A stretch of 60,000 nt of DNA from Cristatella mucedo (GCA_009760855.2 WPIO01000043.1:1614001-1674000), one strand, 5' to 3'; shown: positions 1 through 23,004, counted from the stretch's first letter. The notes: a model not told the origin generated them from the sequence alone. Translations and numbers: made by a program.

Positions 1-166
1 AACACCAACGAAGGGGCAAGTCAGTCATTAAAAGCCTAGTCGGTAAGATCCGAGGACCAACATGCACACTGCAGCTAGCCAAAGCCACTGCACCATGCAG
101 TATGGCAGAGCCAACTGCACAGTATATAGCCGCTTCGCACAGCTGGCCATTTTGGCGCAGCAGGTG
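1..166 (-). CDS. possible further PCGF exon at the left edge
   Basis: On the minus strand an AG acceptor just before position 166 opens a frame that stays open to the window edge. It begins H-L-L-R-Q-N-G-Q-L, and its phase (0) matches the donor of the exon at 239-319. In BMI1/MEL18 the residues after the conserved YTWRR are an R-N-G-P-L segment, so RQNGQL is a weak positional match. The rest does not resemble the family. It could equally be chance open intron sequence. Confidence 0.2.
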
Positions 167-238
167 CTGACAAGGTAGACAGCTGACCGGATGGACTCAA
201 TAGAGCAACAAGATTATAAAAAGACAGCCACCACATAC

Positions 239-13380
<13,142 letters not shown>

Positions 13381-14259
13381 GGCTGGGAACGTCTACCAAG
13401 AAAGAGATGCGGCCGATAAACAGGCACCGTTGTGGACATGTCTCCGCAAGGAAAGGGGCGGCATGCTCTCTCGATCAAGGAGCCACATTCCCAGGCCGGA
13501 TATCCGCCTGCCAGCTAGCAGTGGCTGGCGAGTTGGGAGTTCGGCAGAAAGCATTCACCAATCGTGCAGGTGCTGTGAGCATTAAGGCGCGCAAGCGATC
13601 GCGGATTTATCAGAGAAAAAGGCACCCGGGATAAAGCGCGATAACCCAACGCGCGATCGAATAAAATGTCTTTGAGCAGACAATTTAAAAGAACAGTTAC
13701 TTATAGTACAAAAGATGCATCGCTCACGGCGGCGGTCAGGATACTTACCAGTGCCGGCCAATGTACTCGACTGCTTTGACCACAGAAAAAAATCACGTGC
13801 GCTGGACACGCCAAAATGGGAGAAACAGCTACGACGAGCGGCTGCACAGAGGAGACTGACGTCTCGACTTCCGGCATAACCGTCATAGGTAGTACCCTAG
13901 CGAGGCAGTGGTCTGGTGTGGATTTTATAAAAAATTAATATCTTCTTTAATAAATGCGTTTACATGTATTCAATTATTCCCGTTAATCCAAGTATGCTCA
14001 CCGAAATTCGAGCTTCCACGCAATTGGTCGGACTGGCAGTTCAATTGGACTAGCACACGCCTCCAATCAGCAGCGAGCTCAAATTTTTTATTATTTTTCG
14101 TCTGCCAAGAGAAGCGCACTCGCGAGCTCTGGTGGACGTATGTATTATCCCTGAGCTCGCCGGAATAGCGTGACTGTTTTTGAAATCTTCGCGTTAAACG
14201 CGCGATCGTCTTTTGACCGTACCTTGTACTCAGCTTTGTGTGTCAAATGATCAACCTAC

Positions 14260-14338
14260 CTCGATGCGATAGCCTCATTATAGTCCACCCGACGGTATCG
14301 CCCGGCGGCTCGGGCTTGAAGTCGCGCAACACGTCCAT
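14260..14338 (-). CDS. PCGF: possible upstream PCGF exon (alternative N-terminus or 5' leader)
   Basis: ATG followed by 26 codons (MDVLRDFKPEPPGD, then TVGWTIMRLSHR) and a strong donor GTAGGT with one base over. Joining it to the CCCAG acceptor at 13,383 keeps frame and places Ala before MHRK. The phase match supports a spliced exon. The peptide has no BMI1 counterpart, so it may be untranslated or an isoform-specific start. Confidence 0.45.
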
Positions 14339-14512
14339 TCTCGTGCCAACTGTCCAACGAATGCATAGCTACTCCTGAAGAATCCACCCATGCATTTATT
14401 TCCGGGTTAGCGAAATGATGGAATGACTGCGACAGGACTCAAAGCACCAGCAGCAGTCGTTGAATGGCAGTCGCATAGTCGCTAAGCAACCCGAACCCAC
14501 GCCTGCTCAGTT

Positions 14513-14635
14513 ATGAGCCGAAATATAGCAGAATACCAGACGTGCGGTTCGTGCAAGCTCCGTGCGGCCAAGCTCCCAAACGAAGCGCGGTTAGTCGTGT
14601 GCGAAACGAAGGCCGCAAGTCATTCTTTAGCTTAG
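14513..14635 (+). other. short divergent open frame near the PCGF 5' end
   Basis: A 40-codon frame, MSRNIAEYQTCGSCK onward, reads away from PCGF and starts about 175 bp from its most upstream possible exon. It is Cys/Lys/Arg-rich, and I recognise no family. It may be the first exon of a divergent transcript or chance. Confidence 0.2.
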
Positions 14636-14794
14636 CGACGGAACGTTCAATTCGGACGCCGAACGAACCGGAAAGATAGGCTAGAATAGAATGAAACGTC
14701 AGTGCGCTACATAGGCCAGATATTGACTGCGGTTTCTGAATCGAAAGGCTGCGTTTACGTCATTTCCTTAGGTTAGGCGGCATTAAAGCCAAAG

Positions 14795-15190
14795 TATTCC
14801 TTATTAATATTATTATTATAGTTGAATAGCGCCCTCGGAGAACTGAATATCATTCTAAGCACTTTACACCGGCTGTAAATAAAGAAATATTGAATTATTA
14901 GCGGTCGAATACGTAATGTAATTAGTCGGAACATGGTAAGAGGTGAAATGCACACTGTCGACATGTAAAATATGGTTAGTGGTAGTACTACAGTGTCAGC
15001 ACGCCTAAGCATATCAAGGACGAATCGCAGGAGCCCGCTAAATGATGTGGTACACAGCTCTTTTTTAAAAGGTTCTTATTAAACGACATCGAGTCAGGGA
15101 TGTGGTGATGTCAGTCGGGAGTGAGTACGAACTAAAGGCACGGTCTCCAAAGAATGCACGGTTCGTACGAGGTATATATTTAGTGGATTT
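14795..15190 (-). mobile_element. LINE-A 3' part, inverted
   Basis: Starts with the (ATT)n tail and stem-loop, then the 3' untranslated part (ATGCACACTGTCGACATG, GTCAGCACGCCTAAGCA), then the reverse complement of the LINE C-terminal coding end. Same order as 58,486-58,860. Confidence 0.85.
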
Positions 15191-15639
15191 TGATCTAAGC
15201 TTAAGCGAGGCGATTCAGCGCTACTCTGGGAGTCGTACCGGGTTTCCTTTACGCTACATCTACCCAGGAGGTCATCACTTGCAGGTTACCTTGCAATGAC
15301 AATCATGCAAAAGGCTTTCACGTATCGTGATGAGATCAGTACAAAGAGGATCACAACAAAACACACAGGGCCGTATTTTATTTGAACCTTAAGTTTTCAG
15401 CCGGCATTGAGCCCTAGAGAGGTAAGCACTCAGAGTACAAGGGAACTATTAGACAAGTTTACCATTACTCAGATTCTCCCCTCACTTCAGCTCACACTCA
15501 GTTCTGCTCACTTTACTCACTTCTGCTCACATCTAATCACTTCTGCTAACCAGAACAGGATCGTCTTTAGCCGAGACTTTGTGGGTGCGAAGTCAATACA
15601 ATGGATGGCAGACGCTCAAAGCGAGCCCACGGCTTTGTA

Positions 15640-16145
15640 ATCTAATTTTCACTTGTAACTCCACAAAATCCCAAAGACCATGTGGGTGTTACGCATGAGA
15701 GTTTTTTAATGCTCATTCTCACAGCGTAAGCGGCTTTCGGTAGCCAACAGACTTCACCTCACGCAACAAACAGAAAGTGAGAAGCAAGGCAGAGTCAGGA
15801 GAGCAATTGAGTAGTGACTAACATCGAAGTAGCAGCTCAGGACGGCTAGAAAGAATATGCCGTAGTCTGAAGCAGGAGAGACGTTGTCGTTGCATAAGAA
15901 TCATGGGAATGAGTTCCCGCAGTCTAGGACCTGCAGAGCAAAAGCTCTTGTTGCCAAAGGTTTTAGAGCGGATGGATGAAACAGCGAATTTATTGTACAT
16001 GCAGGACTTAATGACACAAGGAGGTTTGAAACTGGTGCAGTAGTTCAGCCAGGTATGAAGGAGCCAAGCCGTGGCGGGCCATGTGAGTCAGCCTAAGAGC
16101 TTTGCTCTGTATCCATTGATAAATCGGCAGCCGCTCTCTGGGTGT
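15640..16145 (-). mobile_element. LINE-B 3' part, inverted
   Basis: Begins with the LINE-B end (TGTAACTCCACAAAATCCC) and reads back into the RT C-terminal region. The reverse complement matches the copy at 24,460-25,040, including the segment that encodes a GWLP..QWIQS-like peptide there. Confidence 0.75.
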
Positions 16146-16611
16146 CTTAGCAAAGGAGACTCATATTCAAGCCTCTCGGATTTGCAAACTAGCCTCGCAG
16201 TCACAGTCATAGCCGGCTGACCTAGTGGCTTTTTTTGGCAGCCCAGCGTAATAACAATAATAATAGTAATGCACTTGATAAAGCGTCCTCAGAGAACTTA
16301 ATCTCTTTCTAGGCATTTACATTTGCTGCAAAGGGAAACACGATTAAAAGGTGAGTAATATCCTGCTTGATAAACAACCTGAATAGCATGGTTAGGGGTG
16401 ACATGCACAGGGTCAGCATGCAAATGTGGTTAGTGGCAGCATGCACAGTGTCAGCACGCATAATCGAATAAAGAACGAATCACAGAGACCCACTAAATGC
16501 TGTCGTAAATTGGTGCGTGCGTTTTTAATTTCTTTTTGAATGTGGTCAAGTCAGGGGATGCAATGACAGAAATCGTGAGTGAGCTCCAGGCTTTGTGAGC
16601 ATACGAACATA

Positions 16612-16757
16612 AGGCTGGTTTGGTCTAGCTGATAAGGTGCTCGCCCCGACCAAGGTCTGACTGAGGTCGTGGGCTCGAGCCCCGAGGCATACGTGAAGCG
16701 CCTGAATAGAGATTAAGTTCTCTTGGGGCGCTATATAAATGAAAAACGAATTATATA
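16612..16757 (+). mobile_element. SINE-1 (tRNA-derived, LINE-A-like tail) inserted in LINE-A
   Basis: The 5' part is tRNA-like: A-box TGGTCTAGCTGATAAGGTG and B-box around GGGCTCGAGCCCC. The 3' part (AAGCGCCTGAATAGAGATTA to GGGGCGCTATATAAATGAA) repeats the LINE-A tail stem-loop with small changes. Flanks ATAAGG/ATAAAGG resemble a short target-site duplication. Confidence 0.85.
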
Positions 16758-16879
16758 AAGGCACGGTCTGCACAGGAAATGAGGTTTGCACGAGGTAAAG
16801 GTAAACAGTTGAATTCAAAAAGGCTGGTGTTACGATGCTTAGCCTGGTGGGGCAGTAGATCTGATAGATAGGCTGGAGC

Positions 16880-17488
16880 CTAAGAATAAAGGGATCTAAG
16901 AGTGAGCGACAAAATGTCGAAGTTGATCCGTATCTTGACTGGGAGCCAGTGCAGGTCTGCGAGAAGTGGTGTGATGTGGCAACTGAGACGCTCACGACAG
17001 GCAAGCCTAGCTGCAGAGTTTTGCACCAGCTGCAATCGCCTGATCGCACATGCTGGTAGGCCAGTTAGCAGTGAGTTGCAGAAGTCGAGACGGGATGTCA
17101 CGAATGCATGGACCAACTTGGACGTGGTATCCTTATCTAAACGAGTCCTAATTTTCGCAATGTTATGAAGCAGAAAATAAGCAGATTTGACTGTGGAGCT
17201 GATGTGGTCGTCTAACGAGAGGTCGCTTTGGAATATGACACCTTGATTTCGAGCTGATGCAACTGGAGATATGCTGGCAGAGCCAATTTTGAGGGTCAGC
17301 CTTTCCAATCTCTGAATCACACTAGGTTTGCCCATAACTAGTAAGTTAGTTTTATCATCGTTTAGTTTTAGAAAATTTGCTGCCATCCATGTGCAGATGT
17401 CATCAATGCATGCAGCAAGTGAGTTGAGATAATTTGAGGTGCTCGAAGGCTGAGAGGGAGCAAGGGTACAACTGAGTGTCATCCTCAT
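16880..17488 (-). pseudogene. LINE-A reverse transcriptase, C-terminal part (broken)
   Basis: A 202-codon frame holding the LNDDKTNLLVMGK segment, the FQSDLSLDDHISSTVKSA motif and LDFCNSLLTGLPACAIRRLQ, all typical of the CR1/L2 RT C-terminus. It overlaps out of frame with 17,403-17,789, so the RT is split by a frameshift near 17,450. Confidence 0.85.
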
Positions 17489-17789
17489 AGAAGTGAAAGC
17501 CTAGATTGTGCTTGGCAATCACATCAGCAAGAGGCAGAGTATAAACCGTGAAAAGAACCGGATCTAGCACGGAGCCCTGAAATACCCCATATTTCAGAGG
17601 TACTTCAGATGATCTTTGTCCATTCACGTCAATACTCTGGAGTCTCCCACTGAGGTAGGACCTGAACCACTGCAGAGCAGTGCCAGTGACGCCCAGGCGA
17701 GATGGGAGGCGCTCTAGAAGAACTTTGTGATCGATGGTATCAAAAGCTGTCGAAAGATCGAGCATAACAAGCAGAGACACTCTACCCAT
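17403..17789 (-). pseudogene. LINE-A reverse transcriptase, palm part (broken)
   Basis: 128 codons with AFDTIDHKVLLERL, WFRSYLSGRLQSI, GVFQGSVLDPVLF (consensus GVPQGSVLGP) and FYEDD. Substitutions at two conserved RT positions and the downstream frameshift mark a dead copy. Confidence 0.88.
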
Positions 17790-17905
17790 GTCTGCATTCC
17801 TAAGTAGGTCGTTGGATACCCTAAGTAATGCTGACTCCGTGGAGGGATTAGCTCTAAAGCCAGACTGGAACTTACTAGCAAGGTGTGAGGTTCCGATATA
17901 TTAAA

Positions 17906-18245
17906 ATTAAAAAAAAAACAAGTTCCCGGCAGCGAAGGTTAAATTGACTGAAATGGGAGAAATACCGAGAAGACTGGAAGCCTAGAAGTGAGAGTGCCCA
18001 GCTCAAGCAGAATGACTAGTACAAAGCATTGTGTGTTTGCAGGTACACTCTTTACGAAGCTGTGCACGCCACCGTTACTAAGAGCTGGAGTGAAATGCTC
18101 CTAAATAGCTCCCCCAGTGATGTCGACTTTTTTCATTTAAGCTTGTAGTGCTTATCTGGTGCACATCATCGAATTCTCAGCTCAAGGCAATCTTTTTCAG
18201 TCAACTTAACCTTCGCTGCCGGGAACTTGTTTTTTTAAATTTAAT
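17906..18245. mobile_element. inverted-repeat element (MITE-like)
   Basis: Outer segments at about 17,906-17,953 and 18,190-18,245 are near-perfect reverse complements (core CAAGTTCCCGGCAGCGAAGG, then TTAA and TTGACTGA) around about 240 bp with no coding frame. Both repeats continue outward into A/T-rich sequence. Superfamily not assignable by eye; the TTAA next to the core recalls piggyBac target sites. Confidence 0.75.
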
Positions 18246-18639
18246 TCTGGAGTGTTTTGCATTTGTACGTGCATGCATTTTCGATGCATTTTGATGCGTT
18301 TGATGCATTTTAGGTCTAAAGAGATAGGTTTCAATAACCGATACCGGTGAGCTTCTTAATTTTACTTGAAAGTGCTGGCCTACTTGTGACACGTGCTTAC
18401 CTTCCTTTGCTTGATAGCTTGTTTGCATGGCACTAACCCTTGGGTTCTGATTCACTCGCAGCAAGCTGCAAACCACCCAGATAGAAATAAGGTTCTCCTG
18501 GGCCTACACAGGTTACCTATGATGATGATGATTATTATTATTATGTTACTAAACATTTGTGCTTTTAACTGCTGGCATTAAGTAGTAAGTTTCGTAGTTT
18601 TGCATGTTCCCTAGAGAATGGCGTTTGGTTGCCATTAGC

Positions 18640-18740
18640 TATCCGTGGCTGCTTCCTTAGCAGGGCGTGGTTAAAAGTGCCTGAATTGAGAAATTAAGCT
18701 CTCTCTTAGGGCATTATAAAAACTTATCATTGCTATCTTC
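18640..18740 (+). mobile_element. SINE-1-like 3' tail, degenerate
   Basis: AAGTGCCTGAATTGAGAAATTAAG... and TTAGGGCATTATAAA resemble the SINE-1 tail at 16,690-16,750. No tRNA-like head can be made out. Confidence 0.45.
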
Positions 18741-19143
18741 ATTATCGGCACGCTAGAGGAGCAAGGATGTCTTATATGGTAGGCTAGCGTGAGCGAGTGA
18801 AGCGACCCAGGGGCGGAGGAAAGTATCTTGAAGTCGATTCGGCGCTCCGTAGGAGGCGAGTGAAGCTCGCACGGTCCGACGTGGCAGCTGAGCTGTTGAC
18901 GGCAGATCGGACGAGCCGCTGAGTTTTTGCACAGGTAGCAGGATGGCTAAAGGCACGGACCGGGTGTCCTGAATATAGGGTACTGCTGCAATTTAATACT
19001 CAATGTCACAAGGGGGTGAGCTAATTTGGCCATCGCACTATTGTTGAAGCAGGCCCTAGTTTGGCAGCGTTCCGCAGCTAAAGTGAGCCGATTCATCATG
19101 GGAGGTGCTTTAATCATCGGGTGACTAATCACTTCGAAATATT

Positions 19144-19962
19144 GTTACACACGCACCTAGCGGCTCCTTGTGACGGCCCTCTGTGAGACCTGTCGTCGGC
19201 CTGGGTAGTGCGACCGAGCAACAGGGCTGCTGGCTCCAACACCAAGCACTTTATTCAGCAAAACCACGCCGGTCACGCCGAATCTACACACTCGAGACGG
19301 CTGCCGGCATCGAGGTATCGAGCCTTTCCTCCTCTCTTGTACTCTTTCGGCAACCGTCCTTGGACTCCATGCACGTGCTGTTTGTCGCACTGTCGAGCCA
19401 CTGTCCGCTCCGAACCCGCCCAACAGCTGGCGACAATTTGCGCTAGGCGGATATGCCCGCAGATGCCGCCGATACATGGATTTGGGCAGGACTGTCGAAT
19501 CCTCGTCTGCCCTTCCACTGCTCATGGGCCTGCGATCGCTTGGGCAGTTGGAGCCCTTGCAGGGTCTCGGCCGCCCAGTGCTCGAGGGCTTCGGTGGCGG
19601 CACGTTCCCTCACCCCCTCCTGCAGCACTGATGTCCTCAGACCGCGAAAGCCCAGCGCTCGTAGCGTAGCAGCGCTTGTCCTTGCAGACGAGCAGCCTGG
19701 GATACCGGAGAAGCCTGGGCCTTCGAATGGCCCACCCACGGAGTTGTCGGTGCAGCGCCAATACGTGCAGGCGTGCCGACGATGCGTGCAGAACTCGGCG
19801 ACCGCCATAAGAGCTCCCACCCACAGCTTGCCCAAGCAAGTCCATATCGAGAGTGCAGAAGTTAAATTGTACAGCCGCCACGAAGTGCTTCTGGGCCTCC
19901 GCTTCAGCGCTAGCGAAATGCAGCTCACAGTTCGACACCATGAGCCCAACTCTGCAGCCTAG
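19144..19962 (-). other. GC-rich segment open on both strands, possible LTR-type sequence
   Basis: GC-rich compared with its surroundings, with overlapping open frames of 139-169 codons on both strands (+ 19,453-19,962; - 19,443-19,949; - 19,522-19,941; + 19,208-19,669; - 19,157-19,603). No domain is recognised. On the minus strand the segment closes with AATAAAGTGCTTGG about 110 bp before GTGTGTAACA, which resembles the R/U5 end of an LTR. Open frames on both strands probably reflect composition more than coding. Confidence 0.35.
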
Positions 19963-20440
19963 CTCATATCCTTACGCAGAATTCGCAATTGCTGCGCCTC
20001 TTTTCCTAGCTCGCGTCTAATCAATAACAATTCAGGAGCCGTGAATAATATCTCAACGGTCATCATACAAGTATGCACTGGTGCAGCTCTCAGCTTAGCC
20101 GCGATGGGAGCCCTTGCCTTAGAGGGGGGGGGGGTCGACTAGGGCGCCTTGTACGGACCCAGCTCCTGACTCCCCTAGCTCAGGTTAGAATGGAGCTTTA
20201 TGCAGGCGATGCGGTTAGGAGATGGAGCGACTAATGTGGTTGTCTTAGCGGGTTCGACTTGGACAGCTAGTACAAGCCCGACTCCTGGTCTACCCGCTAA
20301 AGTTAGAATGAAGCCTGGTGCAGACGTTGCGGTCAGGATGTGCACCGACTAATATGCTGAAGTAGAAATAGCAGCGGCGCCCGAGGTCAGGAGTGGAAAG
20401 GAGAGAGAATATAATGAGACGAGTGAGAGCTTACTCGGAC

Positions 20441-20610
20441 AGCTTGGGTAGTCGAGAGAGACTACGCCCCGAGAGCTGAGAGAGCTTGGGTAGTCGAGAG
20501 AGACTACGCCCCGAGAGCTGAGAGAGCTTGGGTAGTCGAGCAGGGACTACGCCCCGAGAGCTCAGAGCTGCAGCTTGGTAGTCGATGCGAGACTACGCTT
20601 CGAGAGCACG
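20441..20610. repeat. about 42-bp tandem repeat, four units, each with a hairpin
   Basis: Units start at 20,441, 20,483, 20,525 and about 20,572. Each contains AGCTTGGGTAGTCGAG and GACTACGCCCCGAGAGC, so GTAGTC/GACTAC can pair. The last unit is the most diverged. Confidence 0.85.
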
Positions 20611-20754
20611 AGAGACGAACCTACGGCGACGAACAGCTAAGTGTAACTTAGACTGCGCAGTTGTGTTCTGCCGGCTACTCAGTTAGCTGCTCGTATCTTG
20701 GGGTGCTGTAGCAACCCGCCTTCGCAATTGCAAGCGACGCGCGCATAGGTTAGT

Positions 20755-20900
20755 GTATTATACGCGGGCTTCGGGAGTTCGCGCAGTTAACTCCGTCGGT
20801 CCGGTACGCGCCGCGTAAACGCACAGGGTAGTTGGTTATACTCGGGCTTCGGGAGTTCGCGCAGTTAACTCCGTCGGCCCGGTACGCGCCGCGTAAAGCG
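20755..20900. repeat. about 79-bp tandem duplication
   Basis: The stretch starting CGGGCTTCGGGAGTTCGCGC and ending GGTACGCGCCGCGTAAA occurs at 20,765 and again at 20,844. Each unit holds the self-complementary pair GGAGTT...AACTCC. Confidence 0.85.
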
Positions 20901-21199
20901 CTTGCGCCGGCGCGTAAACACTACTAACAGGCCCACAATAAACTGTTGCTTTCGGCACCCAGTTGTGGCCGCCTGTGTTTTAACCGCACTGCAGCACTGC
21001 ATCACACAGTCCATCGGTAGAGAACCGGGGGACGAACCTCTACGCGGTTACAAGTAGAGCGAGCACCCTGCCCCGTGGGCTGAGACCCAGGGCTCATCTG
21101 GCGGATGAAGCGTGCCCAGAACTCAAAATCGCGGCCATATTAAGGGCAGACGACTGTGGAGCAATTCTAGATGAACCTTCTTGAGGGTGGCATCTACAA

Positions 21200-21566
21200 G
21201 GGTGTAACTACGAACAAGTTCGTCCCCGGGCGCTCTACTGGTGGACTGTGCAATGCAGCGCTGCAGTACTGTTAACAGCGTGAGCGGCCACAACTGGGCA
21301 CCGAAAGCGATAGTTTATTGTGGGCCTGTTAGCTGGCGAAAGCGCTCCATGCCCGAGTCGCTAGCGCTGGTCCCGACCCCGAGGCTGACCGTGCTACAGC
21401 ACCCCAAGATGAGAGCAGCTAACTGAGTAGCCGGCAGAGCGCAGCTGTGCAGTCTAAGTTACACTGAGCTGTTCATTGCTATAGGCTCGACTCGCGTGCT
21501 CTCGAAGCATAGTCTCCCATTGACTGCGGAAGCTGCAGCATCGAGCTCCGTCAGTCGTCCCCATTG

Positions 21567-21630
<64 letters not shown>

Positions 21631-22045
21631 TGAACTCCTGACCTCGCGTGCGTAGCTGCTATTCTCATTGCCCTCCTCTCGGTGTCTTTTCTCCGGCTTA
21701 TTCGTTTCCCCCAGTAATTTTATTAGATGGCTCCTTCGCCAGCTTGCTATCCTCTCGATCTTTGTTGCCTGCTCAAGCACTTTAGTCGATGCACATCCCG
21801 ATGCATCGTCTGCACCAGGCTTCAATCTAACTTTAGCCGGTCTATACTCGGTGTCCTAGTCGAACCCACCATGGCAAGCACATTAGTCGGTCCATCCCCT
21901 AACCGCATCGCCTGCACCAGGCTCCATTCTAACGTGAGCTAGGTGGACCAGGAGCTGGGTCAGTACTAGGTGCCCTAGTCGAACCCACTAGGGCAAGAGC
22001 TATTATCGCGGCTAACGTGTGAGCTGCCCAAGTGCAAGCGTTTTC
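21200..22045 (-). mobile_element. right arm of the inverted LTR-like pair
   Basis: The reverse complement begins TGCACTTGGGCAGCT near 22,045 and ends GTTCGTAGTTACA at 21,200, matching the left arm at both ends, including GCCCACAATAAACT. A (CT)n tract (21,572-21,626) stands roughly where the left arm has GAGAGA-rich sequence before its tandem array. About 150 bp of unrelated DNA (21,050-21,199) separates the arms. Confidence 0.65.
21572..21626. repeat. (CT)n microsatellite
   Basis: About 55 bp of CT inside the right arm. Confidence 0.95.
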
Positions 22046-22049
22046 GGCA

Positions 22050-22640
22050 GCGTTTAGGTACAATGGTCGCTAGCAGAGCAGCGATTTTGAATTCCTACCG
22101 GCATTGGAGCATGCCCACAAGTAGACTGTGCACACAGTACAGGCGACTATTGTGCAAAAATTAAGCCCACGGGTCAAAGCAATTACCCTTAGGAGTCTCT
22201 TACCGGTTATGGACTGCACTCCACGAGCCCAGTCGTAAGTTTGAGTCCTGCAGCAGCAGGAACTTCTCTACTGAAAAGCTGTGGTGAGAGCCTTTGTGGA
22301 TCTTATTTCGACATTTAAAAGCCAGTGTGCTAAAGAAGGGCTGTCTTTTGATTTTCTCTTCTCGAGCGACAGAGATTTTTGTTTCAGCGGCTCGTGCCAG
22401 CTCCGTATCCAGCGGTTCGATTTTCCAACGGCGTGTGGCTAACATAGAGAAGGCTGACTGTCGGTAATTTGGCCATGAAGAACTTTCTCATCCTCAGCCA
22501 AGCCAGTCATTGCGGGTGCCAACAGAAGTCAAGATGAGTTCCAACACATATCTGAGCCTCTCATTGTAAGTAAACAATCTGATGTAAGCTTTTCGACATC
22601 TCAACCCTAATTGGAGCGAACCTTTGGGTCACTCGCCCAC
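22050..22640. other. intergenic, nothing firmly recognised
   Basis: A minus-strand frame at 22,200-22,445 (MLATRRWKIEPLDTELARAA onward) has protein-like composition in its first 40 codons, but its end runs into tRNA-like sequence. No family recognised and no splice evidence. Confidence 0.3.
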
Positions 22641-22649
22641 CAAAAAATA

Positions 22650-22815
22650 CTAGCTGATTTAACAGCCTTTTTTGTTTAGCGACAGAAGAGCCTTTCCGGC
22701 TATCACCACTGCTTGCAGCAGAGATAAAGGATCGCCTACCACAGGATTCGAACCCACGACCTCAGGAGAGAGTTCGTGAAAATCAACCGCCTTACCAAGT
22801 GTGCCATCATGGTTC
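22650..22815 (-). mobile_element. SINE-2 copy, best preserved
   Basis: The minus strand reads a tRNA-like head with A-box-like GGCACACTTGGTAAGGCGG, B-box GGTCGTGGGTTCGAATCC, the body TAGGCGATCCTTTATCTC... GGTGATAGCCGGAAAGGCTC, and the end GGCTGTTAAATCAGCTAGTA. A head, body and short unique tail in this order is the SINE layout. Confidence 0.82.
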
Positions 22816-22839
22816 ATCTCTGCCAACTCACATAAAGCG

Positions 22840-23004
22840 ATGTCTGATCTAGTTAAAAAGATTAGTCTTTTCAATCTCCTGTCGTGTTACGAGTGGTACC
22901 GTCGGAAGGGCCAGACATCGGCTTTAATCGATCTGTTGAAGGATGCTGTCCTGCCCGAAGAGGCCAAGTTTTTAAGGAAACTAGCTATTTTCGATTTATT
23001 TTAG
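22840..23004 (+). CDS. 54-codon open frame, possibly a terminal exon
   Basis: MSDLVKKISLFNLLSCYEWY onward, ending KLAIFDLF and a stop. The composition is protein-like (amphipathic, Leu/Lys/Asp-rich), with no low-complexity sequence. An AG lies three bases before the ATG and an AATAAA-like site follows at about 23,187. It sits directly after a SINE-2 copy. I recognise no family. Confidence 0.3.
   Translation: MSDLVKKISLFNLLSCYEWYRRKGQTSALIDLLKDAVLPEEAKFLRKLAIFDLF

Larger units (their letters stand above)
16250..17905 (-). mobile_element. LINE-A copy, 5'-truncated, with nested SINE-1
   Basis: Reads right to left from AAGTTCCAGTCTGGC through the RT to the stem-loop and an (ATT)-like tail at 16,250. 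It is interrupted at 16,612-16,757 by SINE-1. RT motifs are visible (LLVMLDLSTAFDTIDHKVLL; the catalytic box reads FYEDD instead of FYADD). Several frame breaks are present. The 5' end falls within about 10 bp of where two other copies end. Confidence 0.92.
20074..21049 (+). mobile_element. left arm of an inverted LTR-like pair
   Basis: Begins TGCACTGGTGCAGCT and ends near CTCTACGCGGTTACA, with ACAATAAACTGTTGC about 120 bp before the end. The segment 20,095-20,360 and the last ~150 bp match the reverse complement of 21,200-22,045. A 7-bp direct repeat (ACAAGTA, 20,067-20,073 and 21,050-21,056) flanks the arm and may be a target duplication. It also carries two tandem arrays that the other arm lacks. 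Confidence 0.65.
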
